In this document: one piece after another, positions 32,706 to 45,484 of the stretch
How the letters are laid out: each line of letters starts with the position of its first letter
Numbering within the stretch: position 1 is the stretch's first letter
Source: Marthasterias glacialis
Lineage: Eukaryota > Echinodermata > Asteroidea > Forcipulatida > Asteriidae
Assembly: GCA_911728455.2 (NCBI GenBank)
Contig: OU452233.1
Location: 13,583,214-13,647,213, forward strand
Length of the DNA: 64,000 nt
Reading direction: 5' to 3'
Made by a program: the position numbers and the translations under genes
The notes under the pieces: model-generated
Told to the model about the DNA's origin: nothing
What the model saw: only the letters and a program-made list of their open reading frames with translations
Databases searched by the model: none

Positions 32706-33719
32706 ACCAAAACAAACTAGCCGAGTACCAGTCACTAATAACATTCTGTGGTATTTTGGCTAATAATCCGTTTGGCTAACATCTATTATAACCTGTTTCT
32801 CCTAAGCATAAATATTTTTCCACTCTGCAAATTAGCTTTGCTTCTCTTTGATGTTGGCCCCAGAGCCAAATTTAGCTCAGCAGAACAAATATCACTTTGT
32901 GAACATTAAGCAGCGAAATTAAGCAGCGAACCAGTCATGGGCAAAAAAACGTCATATGTCAGTTTGGCTGGTAACACATTTCTTCCCGTAATGCTTAAGG
33001 GTGTAGCAAATTCTTGTATCAAGGATCTCTATGATGTTGGTCCCCGAGTTCCAGTGAATATATACTCAAAGCAAGTTCCTGAATCTAGACTTATGCACGG
33101 ATATATTTCTAAAATACTTTAGACCAAGAATTGGACCAAGAATCAACCACCGCCATCCCCCCTTTAACCCTAGCAGTGCCCTGCATTAAATAATAAAGTG
33201 TAAAGCCATTTTTTTTCTATGCAAGTCGCCAGACACACAAGGCCAGTAAGCCACTCAAGGTGTGGGCTACAAATCAACTGTTTTTCCCAGGGGCCATTGC
33301 CACCTACCGCTGGGGCTGAAACAGGGTTACCCCCTTTACAGTCCGTAAGGATGCCATGCTTTTCAAGCTGTAAATTACAACTTTGCTTAGAAATTGCAAA
33401 CAAAAAATTGAAGAAAAAATAACTGCAATCAAGACATACTCAAGTTCAAAGCCAACTTCCCACAATCTATTCTGTGTTTCGAATGGGTTTTGAGTGCATT
33501 GTAATTTTTTAACTTGGAGTACATTTTATGAAATTCTTGATTTTTAGAATGTGGCTTTTTCTAACCAAAGTATTGTAACGGAATATATTAATCTTAATTT
33601 TTGCATTGAGGATAAAGAATATTGTTTTTTTTTTTTTTACTGATACACGGATGTTTGCTAAGCATTGTATATTCAGTACTTTCCCCCAAGTCCTTTGAAA
33701 AAAAAAGTATGGGGTGCCG

Positions 33720-34400
33720 TGTTCGATTTATACGACCCATTTATTTACATAGCACCATGGAATGGTTTACAAATTGCTGTGACGCAATCTGCAGCCAACC
33801 TCGCCAGAAATCACCAGGGCAAACTCTTTCTCTTAAAGGCAAAGTATACCTTTGGTTTTTGGAACCGTACATTTGCCTTAATGCTATGTAATTGTAGATA
33901 TATGCCATAAAACTAACCTGTGTAAATTTCAGTTCAAAAGGTGGCAGCGTTTTTGAGATATCACCAAAAATCTGGAGCCGTTGTGTTCACGCAGAAGAAG
34001 TATCCGTCATTGGAATACACATTCTGAGAAGCGTTACGGCCGTAACGCTTCTCAGATTCAAATTTTTGGGGGATAAAAAGTGATATATTTTTCCATAACT
34101 GCAGTACTTCGAAGTGAAACGTTTCTCAAAGTGCATTATACTATCCAAAGCTGCTGTACTTCTTACCAAGTGAGTTATTATTGCCATAAATTTTCAGAGT
34201 CATTACCAAACGTATACAGACCCTTTAAAGATAGGTGTACTGAGTTCTTATACGTGCACTACACAACACACAGGACCTATAGCTTTACGCCCCATCCCAA
34301 GGACAAAGCAGTAATGGTTAAGTGTCTTGCTTAAGGACACAAGTGTCAGGACTTGGACACGAAGCCACACTCTGATTATCAGAAACACCAGGGACCAATT
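33720..34400 (+). repeat. Interspersed repeat interrupted by a MITE, unit 2
   Basis: Halves 33720-33832 and 34229-34400 together match 13490-13790. The interruption is the TTAA MITE 33837-34224. Confidence 0.65.
33837..34224. mobile_element. 388-bp TTAA MITE present only in unit 2
   Basis: Flanked by TTAA at 33833-33836 and 34225-34228. Imperfect inverted ends AGGCAAAGTATACCTTTGG and AGGGTCTGTATACGTTTGG. Unit 1 has the empty site 'ctcttaaagatagg'. Near the centre is a perfect 32-bp palindrome of CTGAGAAGCGTTACGG and its complement. Non-coding. Confidence 0.85.
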
Positions 34401-34599
34401 CCAAGCAGAAAAAATTGCTTAACAGTTAAAATAAGCAGGATTCCAGTCACAGATGGTTTTTTTAGTAATCCAAAAATAAAAGTATAACAGAGTTCCATAA
34501 CTATTGAACCTTCGGACTATTGAACCTTTGGACTAATACACCTTAGGACAATCAGACCTTTAGACTATTGAGTTGACCCTAGACCACCATGGGCCCCAA

Positions 34600-34727
34600 A
34601 ATGGGAGACTTATGAGACGATAGCGGGCGTCCCACAGACCGGTCCTTTTCAATTGTTCTCGGCGATGAAAACAATGGAAAAGGACCGGTCTGTGGGACGC
34701 CCGCTATCGTCTCAAACGTCTCCCATT
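34600..34727. repeat. Near-perfect 128-bp hairpin, unit 2
   Basis: Counterpart of 13986-14113; arm and loop sequences look unchanged. Confidence 0.75.
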
Positions 34728-34929
34728 GTTTACATCTGAAGTTTTCCAACCTTTTAGATATGTAAAATCATTGTCTGCACAAGTGCAAAGAACTCCAAAG
34801 AGCATTACAGCTTTAGATCTGGGTTTTACTGGTCAATCTTTGGTAACAACTCAACTTTGTGTGTGCAGCTTTTTGTGAGGGAGGTTACAGTGTGTCCACT
34901 ATAAAAATGTTAGTTCAGAGTATCGACAA

Positions 34930-35156
34930 CTTCAAGGTGGTGTTCCACAGAGAACCAAGCTTGGACCGCTTTGCTATCTAGCACAAATCAATGATGCAAT
35001 TCAGGGCACCTATGAGAGAGTAACTAGCCTTAAATATGTGGATGATGTTACATTAATTGAAAACTGCAATGAACAGTACAGTAGTAGCATGCAATGAACA
35101 CTAGATGAATTTGGTGAAATGGTCTGTTCGAATGGATGCAAGGGACCTGGGGTAGA
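34930..35156 (+). pseudogene. LINE reverse-transcriptase fragment, unit 2
   Basis: Same GVPQGTKLGP and YVDD boxes as 14316-14540, with an added in-frame TGA (ATG CAA TGA) and a 1-nt insertion. This confirms it is decaying. Confidence 0.75.
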
Positions 35157-35649
35157 CAGACGGTATTGGTGACCCTAGTCTATGAGGCTTGTGACGGGGG
35201 CTTTTTTAGGAGCCTTCATTATTCAAGAGATTTTCTATTGTATCTTTGTGAAATAATTTGTGCAATAAATGATTGAGGGGATTTTGCCCCTGAAATCAGG
35301 TCTTCACTTTCCTTCTGTGTTCATTTGTTGTCTAATTGATGTCATATTTTGTCAGTGGCAAACATGTTACCATCATGAGAGATGCCTCAAACCAAAATCA
35401 GGCACTTTGAAATAGTCCATTAATCATGAAAAACAACCGAAACATCAGCCTTCTTATTAATGTGATGATGTCTTATACATTCCATGTTAAAAAATACATT
35501 ATAGGCCCAAATCAGGTGTTCCCTGAAAGCTCTTATTATCATCTATTTGTAGTAAATCCCAGTTTTAGGAAGTTTTGCAAAAAGTGCATGGTTTTGGCTT
35601 GGAGTATTGCGTATGTTCTGAAATTTAATGAATGTCTTTTTTTCCTTTG

Positions 35650-35990
35650 GTGGAGATGGTGTGGTAAATGAGGCAACCGAGGCTCCGCAATACCTCACCG
35701 AGTTACTCCATATCCACCAATCAGCCTACAATGTGAGCTCATCCTGCCAGACTGCCCTTGATTTTCCAAATACAAATAAGAAGGCTGGAGACAATTCATT
35801 CTCATTTACTGTTCCTAAATGCTGGAACTCAATGTTTTGCATTGGCCAATGCGACTTGTACCTCCCAGTTAAAAAAAAAAATCTTAAAACTCACTTTTTT
35901 TGTTTAATTTGTTTTTCTTGTCAGCGCTTTGTAGCCGCTGGAAAAGGCGCTATACTAAATGCTGCTATTATTATTATTATTTATTTATCA
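35650..35990 (+). pseudogene. LINE 3' end with ATT tail, unit 2
   Basis: Counterpart of 15040-15375. The C-terminal polymerase-like frame is open further here, and the tail has one more ATT. Confidence 0.65.
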
Positions 35991-36885
35991 TTAAACTTTA
36001 ATGTCTCCTCTTAAAACCCAAGCTCAACATTGGTAAGAAAGAAAAAACAAAAATGTTCACAGATTTACATATATACCTTACACAGTATAAAGATAATGAT
36101 GGTAGAAAAATTTTCCTTGAAATATTTCTGCCAGAAGTGTTATCGTTTCTGGAAAACAAATGAAATAAGATCATAAACAAATTTTTGTCTAATGTGAGAC
36201 CAAAATCTGCCTAAGAATGGGTACAAAAATGCCGAGTGTATTTTTACCGTTTTCTCGCAAATGAAACAACAAAATGAGCTGAAACTTCCACAGGTTGCTT
36301 TTATTACAAATATCTTGATTTCTGCAAAGAATGGAAGCATTAACAGACACATTAGCAATCTTCAGCAGGGGCTTCAAGATTAATATACTTGGGATACACT
36401 GTTTTGAATTTTGTTCACCTGAATTCGAGAATTTTAAAAAATGTTCTAAGATTAAACAAAATAAAATTAAAAAAAGAAGGAGAAATCTGGTTCAAAGGAT
36501 ATAAACGGAAGCAATGCCTCGAGAGTTCCCACAAACCAGTAATACAAAAATTAGTGTACAAACCATTTCATTCTTTCAAAATTTATTACACTTCAGTGTT
36601 TAGCAAAAATAAAACCACCATCAGATGAGTGAAAGATCAACTATTCCAGACAATCTTTTTCATCACCAAAAATGCCTTCTGGAGCCAATTTCACAAAGAT
36701 TCTAAATGGCAGAAAAATATTTGCTGTGCTCAGAAATTGCCTGCTCATCAAAAGAAACCAGTTGCCAGCCAAAATACCATGCAGTGTTCAATGAGCCTGG
36801 TTCCCTGCTGACTTCTGCTAAGCCCTTTTTGTTGTTGTTTCTAAGCATCTCAGTGAAATTGGGACCTAGGCTGTATTTCATGGCA

Positions 36886-36973
36886 CTGCTTACCACTGAA
36901 TTCTGCGCTAACAGCGCCCTCTACACCGCATGTGATTCTATGGGTGGTAAGCGCAGAAGTCCACGGTAAGCAG
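36886..36973. mobile_element. Small fold-back MITE, CTGCTTACC family, unit 2
   Basis: Counterpart of 16274-16361, with better arm pairing ('agcgcagaag'). Confidence 0.6.
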
Positions 36974-38892
36974 AGCCATGATGTTGGATCCTGGTTATTT
37001 ATAAATTCATGCATGCAAAGCCTTTTCCTTGAAGAAGATATTTTCCATTGGAAATAGCACCTGGAAAAAACACTGAAACTGCCGCTTATACCATGTAAAA
37101 AAAGACAATTGCTTGGCATCCCTACCCAACCAGTCTTAAATGTACCATTTACAATTTCATCACCCACAGTTGTTGTAATGATAACTGAATAGAACCCGAC
37201 CGAAAGTACCGACTTGGAGTAAAGACTAGCAAGTAGAATGATGCTCATCTAGTGCTGTCAGTACTTGGTCTGCATCAGACTACCCTCTTCTGTCTATTGT
37301 AGTTAGTCTTGATGAAGACTGTTTTCACGGGCTCTTCTACTGGTTTTAAGGCACTGTGGAGGAGCAAAGGTCACTCCGCATGGTGGTGCAGGTAATGCCA
37401 TTGTGGTGTATTGTATTGACTGATTGGAGAGGTGAAAAAAAAGGAACAAAAACCTCCCTCCCAAACTGCCGAAACTGAAAGGGGATGGATGCCAAACAAC
37501 AAGATATTTTTACATGGTGATGCACAGGATTTTATATACAACCCCAAAAAGATGCAATTTTAACACAATCCTCCGTAACAGACTATAAATACTCTTAATA
37601 TTAATTCTGTAATAATTGAGAAATATTTAACAAATAATCTTTACAAAAGCGGTTTTACAAAACTCATGGCCACAAAAAGACCTAAAAATTATAATGGACG
37701 ATTACAAGGTAGTTTGTCTGATGGAAATATCACTTGAAATAATTCACTTTTGGGGTTCAAATTTAATATAAATGCGCATTCTCCTTCTTTTTCTTGGTTC
37801 TACTTTCAACACTGTGAAACAGAGACAACTTTTGAATTTCAGTAAAAGTTAGAACCAAAGACAAAAAAACACACACAATGAACCCGGTGCTTATATCTCA
37901 AATGAAGAAATACCTGATAGAATGCCATTAGTTTGCTGAGATCAAATTGAAGAAGGCTTGCCACAGACATTTGTCAATTTTCCTAAAATCATTATTACGA
38001 CATGCAATATTAAACATTTTCCCTTAATAATGATTTACTTCACTGGCCATCAGCCAGATCAGTAAGCTTGCCTTCTCATTGTTACTTCCATTTTCATTGG
38101 TTCATATATTTCAATAGGAGGCTTTGTAAATAGCAGCACACATAGAAAATCTCAATTGTTTTCAGGTAACTCTTGGCATGCACAAACTGCCAAGAAAATA
38201 GACAACTTCACAAATACTTTTTACGTGCCCTTTAGCCATGGAATGGGGTGCATTTGTGTTATTGACAAATTTTGTCACTAACTAGACCATTCCATGGATG
38301 TATCAGTCTGCTGCCACCTAGAGTTTCTTGAATCTTTTCTTGTAGCCTTTGGATTCATGATGGATGAGCCACATCACAAAAAGGATGTGTTATTCTGGCC
38401 CCCTCTCTTGAATAGAGTTTTCCCTTAATAATAGTATTTCAATACTAGTGTAATCCTAAGTCCAACAGAGTCAAACAAACCAGGTGGGTTTTGAAGGGTT
38501 TGGGGTCGTTAGGGTTAAAGGAAACTTGCTCTACACCTGGTATTTCTGAAGCAATCAGCCTGTGTGACTGACAAGTCATCATACTTATACTGATATTCAG
38601 CCAGCAGGACCGCTATTAACCACTTCACGTCGGACGACGTAATTTCCCACCGGAGCGTCTTCTTTTGGTTACGGTCAGTTGACCTGATGTATAAATACAC
38701 CCCTGGACAATCGGTAGTGTAGTGTGCACAGGCATGCACCTAACGTGCTACGCTTTGTTTCCCCCGTACAAAGAGGGACAAAGGGTACTGGAATTCATGA
38801 TTGGATTCTCCCTTTTTCCAGGGGTTTTTATGTAATGAAATATTGTAACAATGAAAACTCTGTAAGTTATTAAATAATAGAAAAATACTTTT
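36974..38892 (-). other. Downstream flank / possible 3' UTR of RS-B
   Basis: Counterpart of 16370-18283, with scattered substitutions and small indels. No gene recognised. Confidence 0.35.
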
Positions 38893-39795
38893 TTAAAGCC
38901 ACCACGTTCTTGACTGTCTTTTCTCAGCCTCTGGACTTTGGGCACGTCCCCATTTCCCTTCGCTGTGCAGAACTGCCACTTGTGTCTCCTTATTGAAGGT
39001 AATCAACTTGTGGAAGGGGTTGCTCTCTTTGGGTCCAGCTGGTGCTGTACTTCTACTCTGGTTTGATCTGGAGCCCCGTCTGTCACCATACCTGCTGTGG
39101 GGCTTACTGTGGTATCTGTCACCCTGGGTGGCACTTGACCAACCATGGTATCTATTACTACTGGCATGTGCATCCCAGCTGTGGCGTTCCCTCCTGTCTC
39201 TCTCAGGGTGACCGTCATCATATCTATGATAGTGACTGTCTCTACCGTCTCTCTGCTTCTGCGGTCTGTCATATGAAGACTTGTGGAGGTTACCACGGGG
39301 TCTGTCACCAAATCTATCCTGGTGTCTATTACTGGCAGTTTCATCCCCTGTGCTTCTCTCATAGTGTCTTTTACTTCTTCCATGCTGATAATCTATAACC
39401 TTAGTTGAGTTTGAACATTCATCTGTGTGTCTCTTATCCATGCCTTGCTTCTCTCCTGTGCTTGAACTGTAATGACGTGTGTCAGCTGACCTTTCTCCGA
39501 CATGTGAGTCATCATGTGGCCTCTGACCTTTGCCACCATGATGAGACTCGGATGGGTGCATTTCTTTAAACCTCCTATGACTGCGCTCATGTAGTTCTTT
39601 GGAAGTCTGCGTTCTAATGTCACCCACTCCTGCTAGACTACTTTGTACACTTTCTTTAAGGACAGCAGGACCTCTACTTGATTTGACCTGTTCACATGTC
39701 AGGACACTTGGCAGTTCAGGGGTAAAGATTTCCCTGCCTTTGGATTCCATGATCATGATAAAAATAATATTACGACGGCCGGCCATAGGGGCCAT
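38893..39795 (-). CDS. Single-exon basic RS/RD/His-rich protein, copy B
   Basis: Encodes the same 300 residues as 18284-19186, and translations of the other frames also agree, so the two genes appear identical over about 900 bp. Flanking downstream DNA differs by roughly 1-2 percent by eye. Features are those of copy A: a low-complexity Arg/Asp/His/Ser/Tyr-rich middle, an NPFHKLITF motif near the C terminus, a TWWL ending, and an alternative start at Met16. The function is unknown; a nuclear RNA-associated role is only suggested by composition. It lies convergent with TMLHE-B and about 1 kb from the left end of the large transposon, which did not disrupt it. Confidence 0.6.
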   Translation of the reverse strand: MAPMAGRRNIIFIMIMESKGREIFTPELPSVLTCEQVKSSRGPAVLKESVQSSLAGVGDIRTQTSKELHERSHRRFKEMHPSESHHGGKGQRPHDDSHVGERSADTRHYSSSTGEKQGMDKRHTDECSNSTKVIDYQHGRSKRHYERSTGDETASNRHQDRFGDRPRGNLHKSSYDRPQKQRDGRDSHYHRYDDGHPERDRRERHSWDAHASSNRYHGWSSATQGDRYHSKPHSRYGDRRGSRSNQSRSTAPAGPKESNPFHKLITFNKETQVAVLHSEGKWGRAQSPEAEKRQSRTWWL

Positions 39796-40784
39796 TCTCC
39801 GCTAAAGTGATCAAGCCTGGTTTTAGAAATGACAAAATATAGAGCTAGCCATAGAGTCGCACCACTGCAGACATTTTGTTCCAGGCGTATGGCCTCACTG
39901 GGACACCGTACTCGTCAGAATCAGCGAAAACTGGGCACACTGCATGGATGCAACAACAGTCATGACAGTTGGTGGCGCCATGTAACCGGCCCATCGAAGA
40001 AATCGGATCCAAGATTACAAATACAAAATCTTTGTTGGATCGGAAAACGGTCTCAAACTTCAAAGTTGCGATTTTAATCAAGTTTCTATTGTTGTTTGCA
40101 TACCTCTAATGAACAAAGGAAGGTAAGGAAAAGTTTCCATATCCGATTGCCACTTTTTAAAGTTTCTAAATTTTTTTTCAATGGATGTTGGGCTTTATTT
40201 ATTTATTTAGGCCGTGGAGGAATATAGGCATATAAACGTTAGGCCCTATTTATTTGTAGTATTCCTCTCGAGGAATGGTTAGGTAATAAAACGCTAATTA
40301 TTGACCTTTACAATTAATTTTAAAAACATAATAAACAAAAATTCAAGCAGACATTTCATCGCAAGGCCAGAACTTTCGCGCATTCATGGCGTTTACTTTA
40401 GCGAGTAACCTGAGTGTTGGTGTTAGTGTTACTGTTAGTGTTTAGGGCTTTAGTATTTTTCATGCGATTACCCGTTTTCGGTCGACACCTATACCCGGTC
40501 ACTCATTTTGATTCCTGTTTACCGCGAGAGGGCGCTAGATATACAGCGACTAGAAGTTTCATTCACGACCGATGTTCCTTACGATCACCCACGCAAAAAA
40601 TTGTTGAGATTCAAGTTTCCTGTCGTAAGTTACACCCAAAAGTTTATAAAATGTTAAATTTTCAGTATAGATCACTAATACACTTTTTACTCACAATCAA
40701 ATGTCTCTAAAAATTATAATCCACGGTCAAACATTCCAAATGAAAGTTTCATCGGTAAGGTCAAGTTCCATTTTCCCCAGGTAG
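39796..40784 (-). promoter_or_regulatory. Upstream region of RS-B
   Basis: Matches 19187-20175 with no difference noticed. It ends in CCCAGGTAG (40776-40784), the left copy of the transposon's target-site duplication. Confidence 0.35.
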
Positions 40785-42245
40785 AGGCATATAACCAGTC
40801 AGACGTGTGAAGCTAAACCACGAATGGTTGTGATTACAATGCGCATGCGCAAAATCCAGTTAGACGCTTGCAGTCGTTTTATGTTATTTGTTTGAATCAA
40901 TCATTTTTGTTTACCAAAAACTAAAGAAGGTTTGTATTTTTCCCCTTTAGATTTTAACGTAGACGTATCCTGTCACAAAAGAGCGTAGGGGAATTCTGAA
41001 AAATATCTAGTGCAGTACTATTTACATAGTTAGATCATGGTAGATTATTCAGGTTTTTATATATCCACGTTTGGATCGTGTTATAAATTTAACCAGAGCT
41101 ACTAGAATATTCATAAGTTGTCCGTCAAATTCGATCACGTGGTGTGTGATTGACATTTGCAATGAATATGCAATGTTTTGCATAAGTTGTCATAAGTTTT
41201 GGGTCGCAAAACCGATCGGCGCCGCACATTCACATGTGTTTGGTGTATACCATTCAAATCATTACGTGTCAATGGTGTGTACTTGCTTTACCACCGAGAG
41301 ATTTCAGCAAACAAACACAAAAGAAACCCCCCTCCAAAAAAAAAAATAAAAAATAACAAAATATATATATATATATAAACTGTTGTTTACAACAAATTTA
41401 CAAATGAAAGTTTTGTTTGCGAGTCATTAATATAGCTACATAGCATCAAAGCCCCATGCACTATTGGTAACTTTAAAAGCATAGTTGTTCGTAAAATTTT
41501 ACACCTAACTTACATAGTTTTAGATTGACCACGGTAAGAAGGATGGTATCGTCCGAAAGCTGAATTCATGTCCTTTTCAATGATACGTTGGTTTCAATCC
41601 AGGTCGGGTCACGCATCGTTGGGCACCTTTGTCTTGAAATTGCGATACATGTATACAAAATTTCAGTTGGTTCCAGGCATGCAACTTGACCTTGTAGCAG
41701 CTGATTACCTCTGTTTTCATTCTCATTTATGACATTCAAAATTAAAAAACACTGGAATTTTGAATTATTGTTTTTATCGAACAGTTGCATGTGTGTGGTT
41801 CGCGGTGCTACAGAATGAAATCGATACAGATTCATGTTCAAACACTTGAGTTTTATTCATAATCATGAGTAAAAGATTAAACCAAATTATAACTTTCCTT
41901 CAGGCACGTATAGCCAGCCTTCGGAGAGGGTGTTTGTGTGTGTCTGTGTGTGTGGGGGGGGGGGGGGGTGTTAAAGCAATATTTGTGTCCCTATTTTAAC
42001 CGCAACATTTAACCCTATCATATTTTTTCCCTTTGAACTATGGGGTCATGCCAACTTTTCCCCAAAATGGGACATATCAACCATTATAGCGTCCAAAACG
42101 GTGACCCAAACCATGAAATGTAATCCGAGGTAGTTGATTATGTCAAAGTGAAAAAAAATTGCAAAGTTTTGTAGCATAGAGACACAAAACAACAGGAAAT
42201 CAAGTGAAAAACAACTTCAGGGAAATTTGTGACAAGAATAAAAAT

Positions 42246-42321
42246 CACGCAAGTACTTTGAAAAATACGGGGGGGGGGGGGCTTGTTGTGCCCCCTCCGT
42301 GTTTTTCAAAGTACTTGCGTG
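42246..42321. repeat. 25-bp-arm hairpin with G-rich loop
   Basis: CACGCAAGTACTTTGAAAAA and its complement enclose a run of about 13 G and a CCCCC stretch. A strong fold-back inside the transposon, possibly a nested MITE end pair. Confidence 0.7.
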
Positions 42322-45319
42322 GTTTGGTCCAATCTCAGAATCACCCCTCCCACTTTTCAACACGAATCTATGCCCTTAACGTCATCGTAATTTTGACTGA
42401 AAGGCATTGATAGTGAACCTTATAATATCATTCAAAGGTCATTTCGTGTTCAGCTTTCTTCGATCACAAAGAATTTAGAAACTTTGTGATTAATTTTGTT
42501 GTAGGTACTTGAGGTACAATTTCTCTATATCAGACAAAACAATGGTAACATTGGGCCTATTGATCTTTAATTTCAAGTAGCTCAAACAGTCTGGTCAACA
42601 AAACATACCACAAAAATAAGTAACAGTTGTGAAAAGATGAGACTGCGTTCTTATAGTTAGATACATCCATGGTAACGCGGTTCAGAGGAGTGTTGTTGCC
42701 TAACCCTTTCGTAATACGAGAGGGCGCTATTGCTTGAACCTGGTGGGTCATCCTTCGGCTGATGCACTGGGCAACACAAAATATTCGTATAAAAGAAGGA
42801 TAAAAACAAAAGCAAAACAGGAACACTGAAAAAAAAATTAAAAATCAAAAGCATTTCTTAAATCTCCTTTCCAGCAGAGAGTACAAAGCAACACCAATAA
42901 CATAACATCATACCCTTCTAATTTGTGGTCATCTCAGTGGTTTCAATTTAATTTTGTCATTAATAGGTTTGCAAACTGAGAGGAAAAAGAGATAACAAAT
43001 TTAAATTAAGTGTGTACAACATCGCTGGCATTCCGTTTCAAAACAATTGAGTCTAAAACATTTTTTTTTTTTTTTTTGGGTCGAGTGAAACGATTTAGGG
43101 CAGCATTTAAAATTTAAATCCATTGCAAAGGTTTGTATTCTTTACTGTTTTTATGTTGTTTAACTTAAAACAAAGAAACAAGTTTAGACAACAAACTATT
43201 AATGGGATAATTTAATTCGATTATTGGAAGTATCGATTTGTATGGAACTTTTACCCAGTTCCACATAATGGTGCAATTAACATAAACACGCAAAAACCGC
43301 GTGACATGGGTTCAAAAAACGGTTGCCATGGCAACCACTGGCCCCTAATAACAACCATTCCTTGACAAAATGACCCTAGATAAATTTAAAGAAAAGTTAG
43401 AAAGTTCGGTGGCAATCGGATCTGGCGTTAAAAATTTACAGGAAAAAAGTTTGTTAGGGGCAAATTAGCGACCCCGGTCCTGATAAGGTTAAAGTTGGTA
43501 CCAGAAGAACATGAACATTTCTTATCTATCAATTCATGGGTGATTGAAACGATACAAACATTTAGCTCAAATATTTCGACGTTTGTTTTTGTTTCTTCTA
43601 AAATTGAATAAAATTGGCCGTGAGCAAGGTGGTTCTGGTTTATACAGCCACCCCACACAAGTGTAATTGTTATTTGAAATATTGTTGAGAATTCAAACAA
43701 GTTTTCATTTCTTTGAGAAAAAGAAAAAGAAAAACAGATAGGCGGTACTCGTTCTGAAATAAAATAAAACATAAATGAAATAGAAAAACGGTCGGAATAT
43801 CGACTGTATTTCAAGACCATCTGCCATGTTCAGACAATGTTACATTATGTTGTGCATGCCAGAAAATTGTATTTCGGCGGAGAAAATGTGTTATGCAGGT
43901 TGACCTTATCATGATTTCTTTTCATTTACACTGGGACGGGGGGAGTCTCGTTTTGCCTCCTTCCGTGTTTTCGAAAGTTCCCTGTTTTTTTATTTTTTTT
44001 ATTTTTTAACTTGCTATGTACGTCACAAAGTTCTACGGGATAAACGCAAAGCTGCTGTTGCTGTCATTTTGGCAATTTCGGTTGAAAATGTTATTTTCAT
44101 GTATTTCATGTATTTTGGTCCAACAGTAAGACTTTGCAAGCATATTCATATTTATATAATAAAAAACATGGAAAAGTATTTCATCACAGAGAGTACTGTT
44201 GGGGCGTTGCAACCGTTGTTTGTCACACTTTTTGGGGATTTCCCCCCTAAGTTCACTTTAAAATCATAAACCACCCACCTGTATACAACCAAGGTGCAAT
44301 GCTGAGGCCTGTTTGTTCATTCTATAGTATGTACCTATTTTGTCGTCAGAAACAAAATTGTTATAGTTGATCAAGTTGGTAAAAATTGGGTTAGGGGCAC
44401 CCAGATCCTGGTAGGGTTAATTCTATTAATTTGTCTCTGACAAAAGCCTCTAAATTTCCTCAGTAAATAAAACAATTAGTCGTGTGAAATATTTTGACCA
44501 GTTGCTTATGTTATTTGATGTGACAAAATGAAAATGCAGCGTAGGTCTTCCATGATTGTATATACATAAACGGCTTTCGTCGACTGATCTTTGGCCTGTT
44601 CGTAATAAATGGTGGTGTTTAAATTTATGCGAACGCGTAGTTGACTCATTGCTAGTATTAGAGAAAAACTCAACCCACGAATGGAAAATAAACTTAGACT
44701 AGACACATACACCAACATGCAAGTAAATCCGAGCACATGTATTTGTGTGTGTGTGTGTTATTTTTTAATTTATCAGCACAATAGTTGGCAAGTACATATA
44801 CAAGTACAGTCTCATTAAATTACTTGTACAACACTAAACTTTTGAAATTTAATCGTCACAGACAGTTGCGTTCGCTATTCAAATTTAACAATAATTATAT
44901 GTTTAGCTTTAACTCACTTAAGTGCAACACGAGGAGATACAGAAAATCAACCATTACAACTGTCACAATCTTGTAATATTTGTTATATGCATTATTCATA
45001 AATACCTAAGACAGTTTATCTATTCTGATTGGTCAAGAGTATGTCACATGGGTGTGTTTAAACCGCTGATAAAGACATAGCCAAAAAGTGTTTAAACATG
45101 GGCGTGACACGCAAGCTTGCACCTGCGCTTATAAGACAGTTCCGTCATTCCTATTGGTCGATGAACAGCTGTTCACACCTGTTTACTAGAGGGCCTTACC
45201 ATTTCATTGCTGGAGGGGTATTTTGATGAATGAAATCGTTGACAATTTACAAATTTTGCATTTTTAACTTTTTGACAAAAATATTTTGTTGCTTTTTCAC
45301 CGAAAAGGTATTTATGAAT

Positions 45320-45484
45320 GGGAATAAAAGTGTGTTGAATCAGTTTTAAACTAGTTGTTTAAACACAGTCAGGCCTGGTTCTTGATAATTCACCTTGACT
45401 TCGTCTCGGTGGAATTATCAAGAACTCGGGCCTGCCCGTGTTTAATCAACTAGTTTAAAACCTCTTCAAAACACTTTTATTCCC
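45320..45484. mobile_element. GGGAATAAAAG-family hairpin MITE inside the transposon
   Basis: Ends GGGAATAAAAG and CTTTTATTCCC, with long inner arms including 'ttcttgataattc' against 'gaattatcaagaac'. Related at its ends to the intronic MITEs at 9457-9612. 'atttatgaat' adjoins its left end, as elsewhere in this family. An outer segment from about 44996 shares the 'attcataaatacc' end. Confidence 0.65.
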
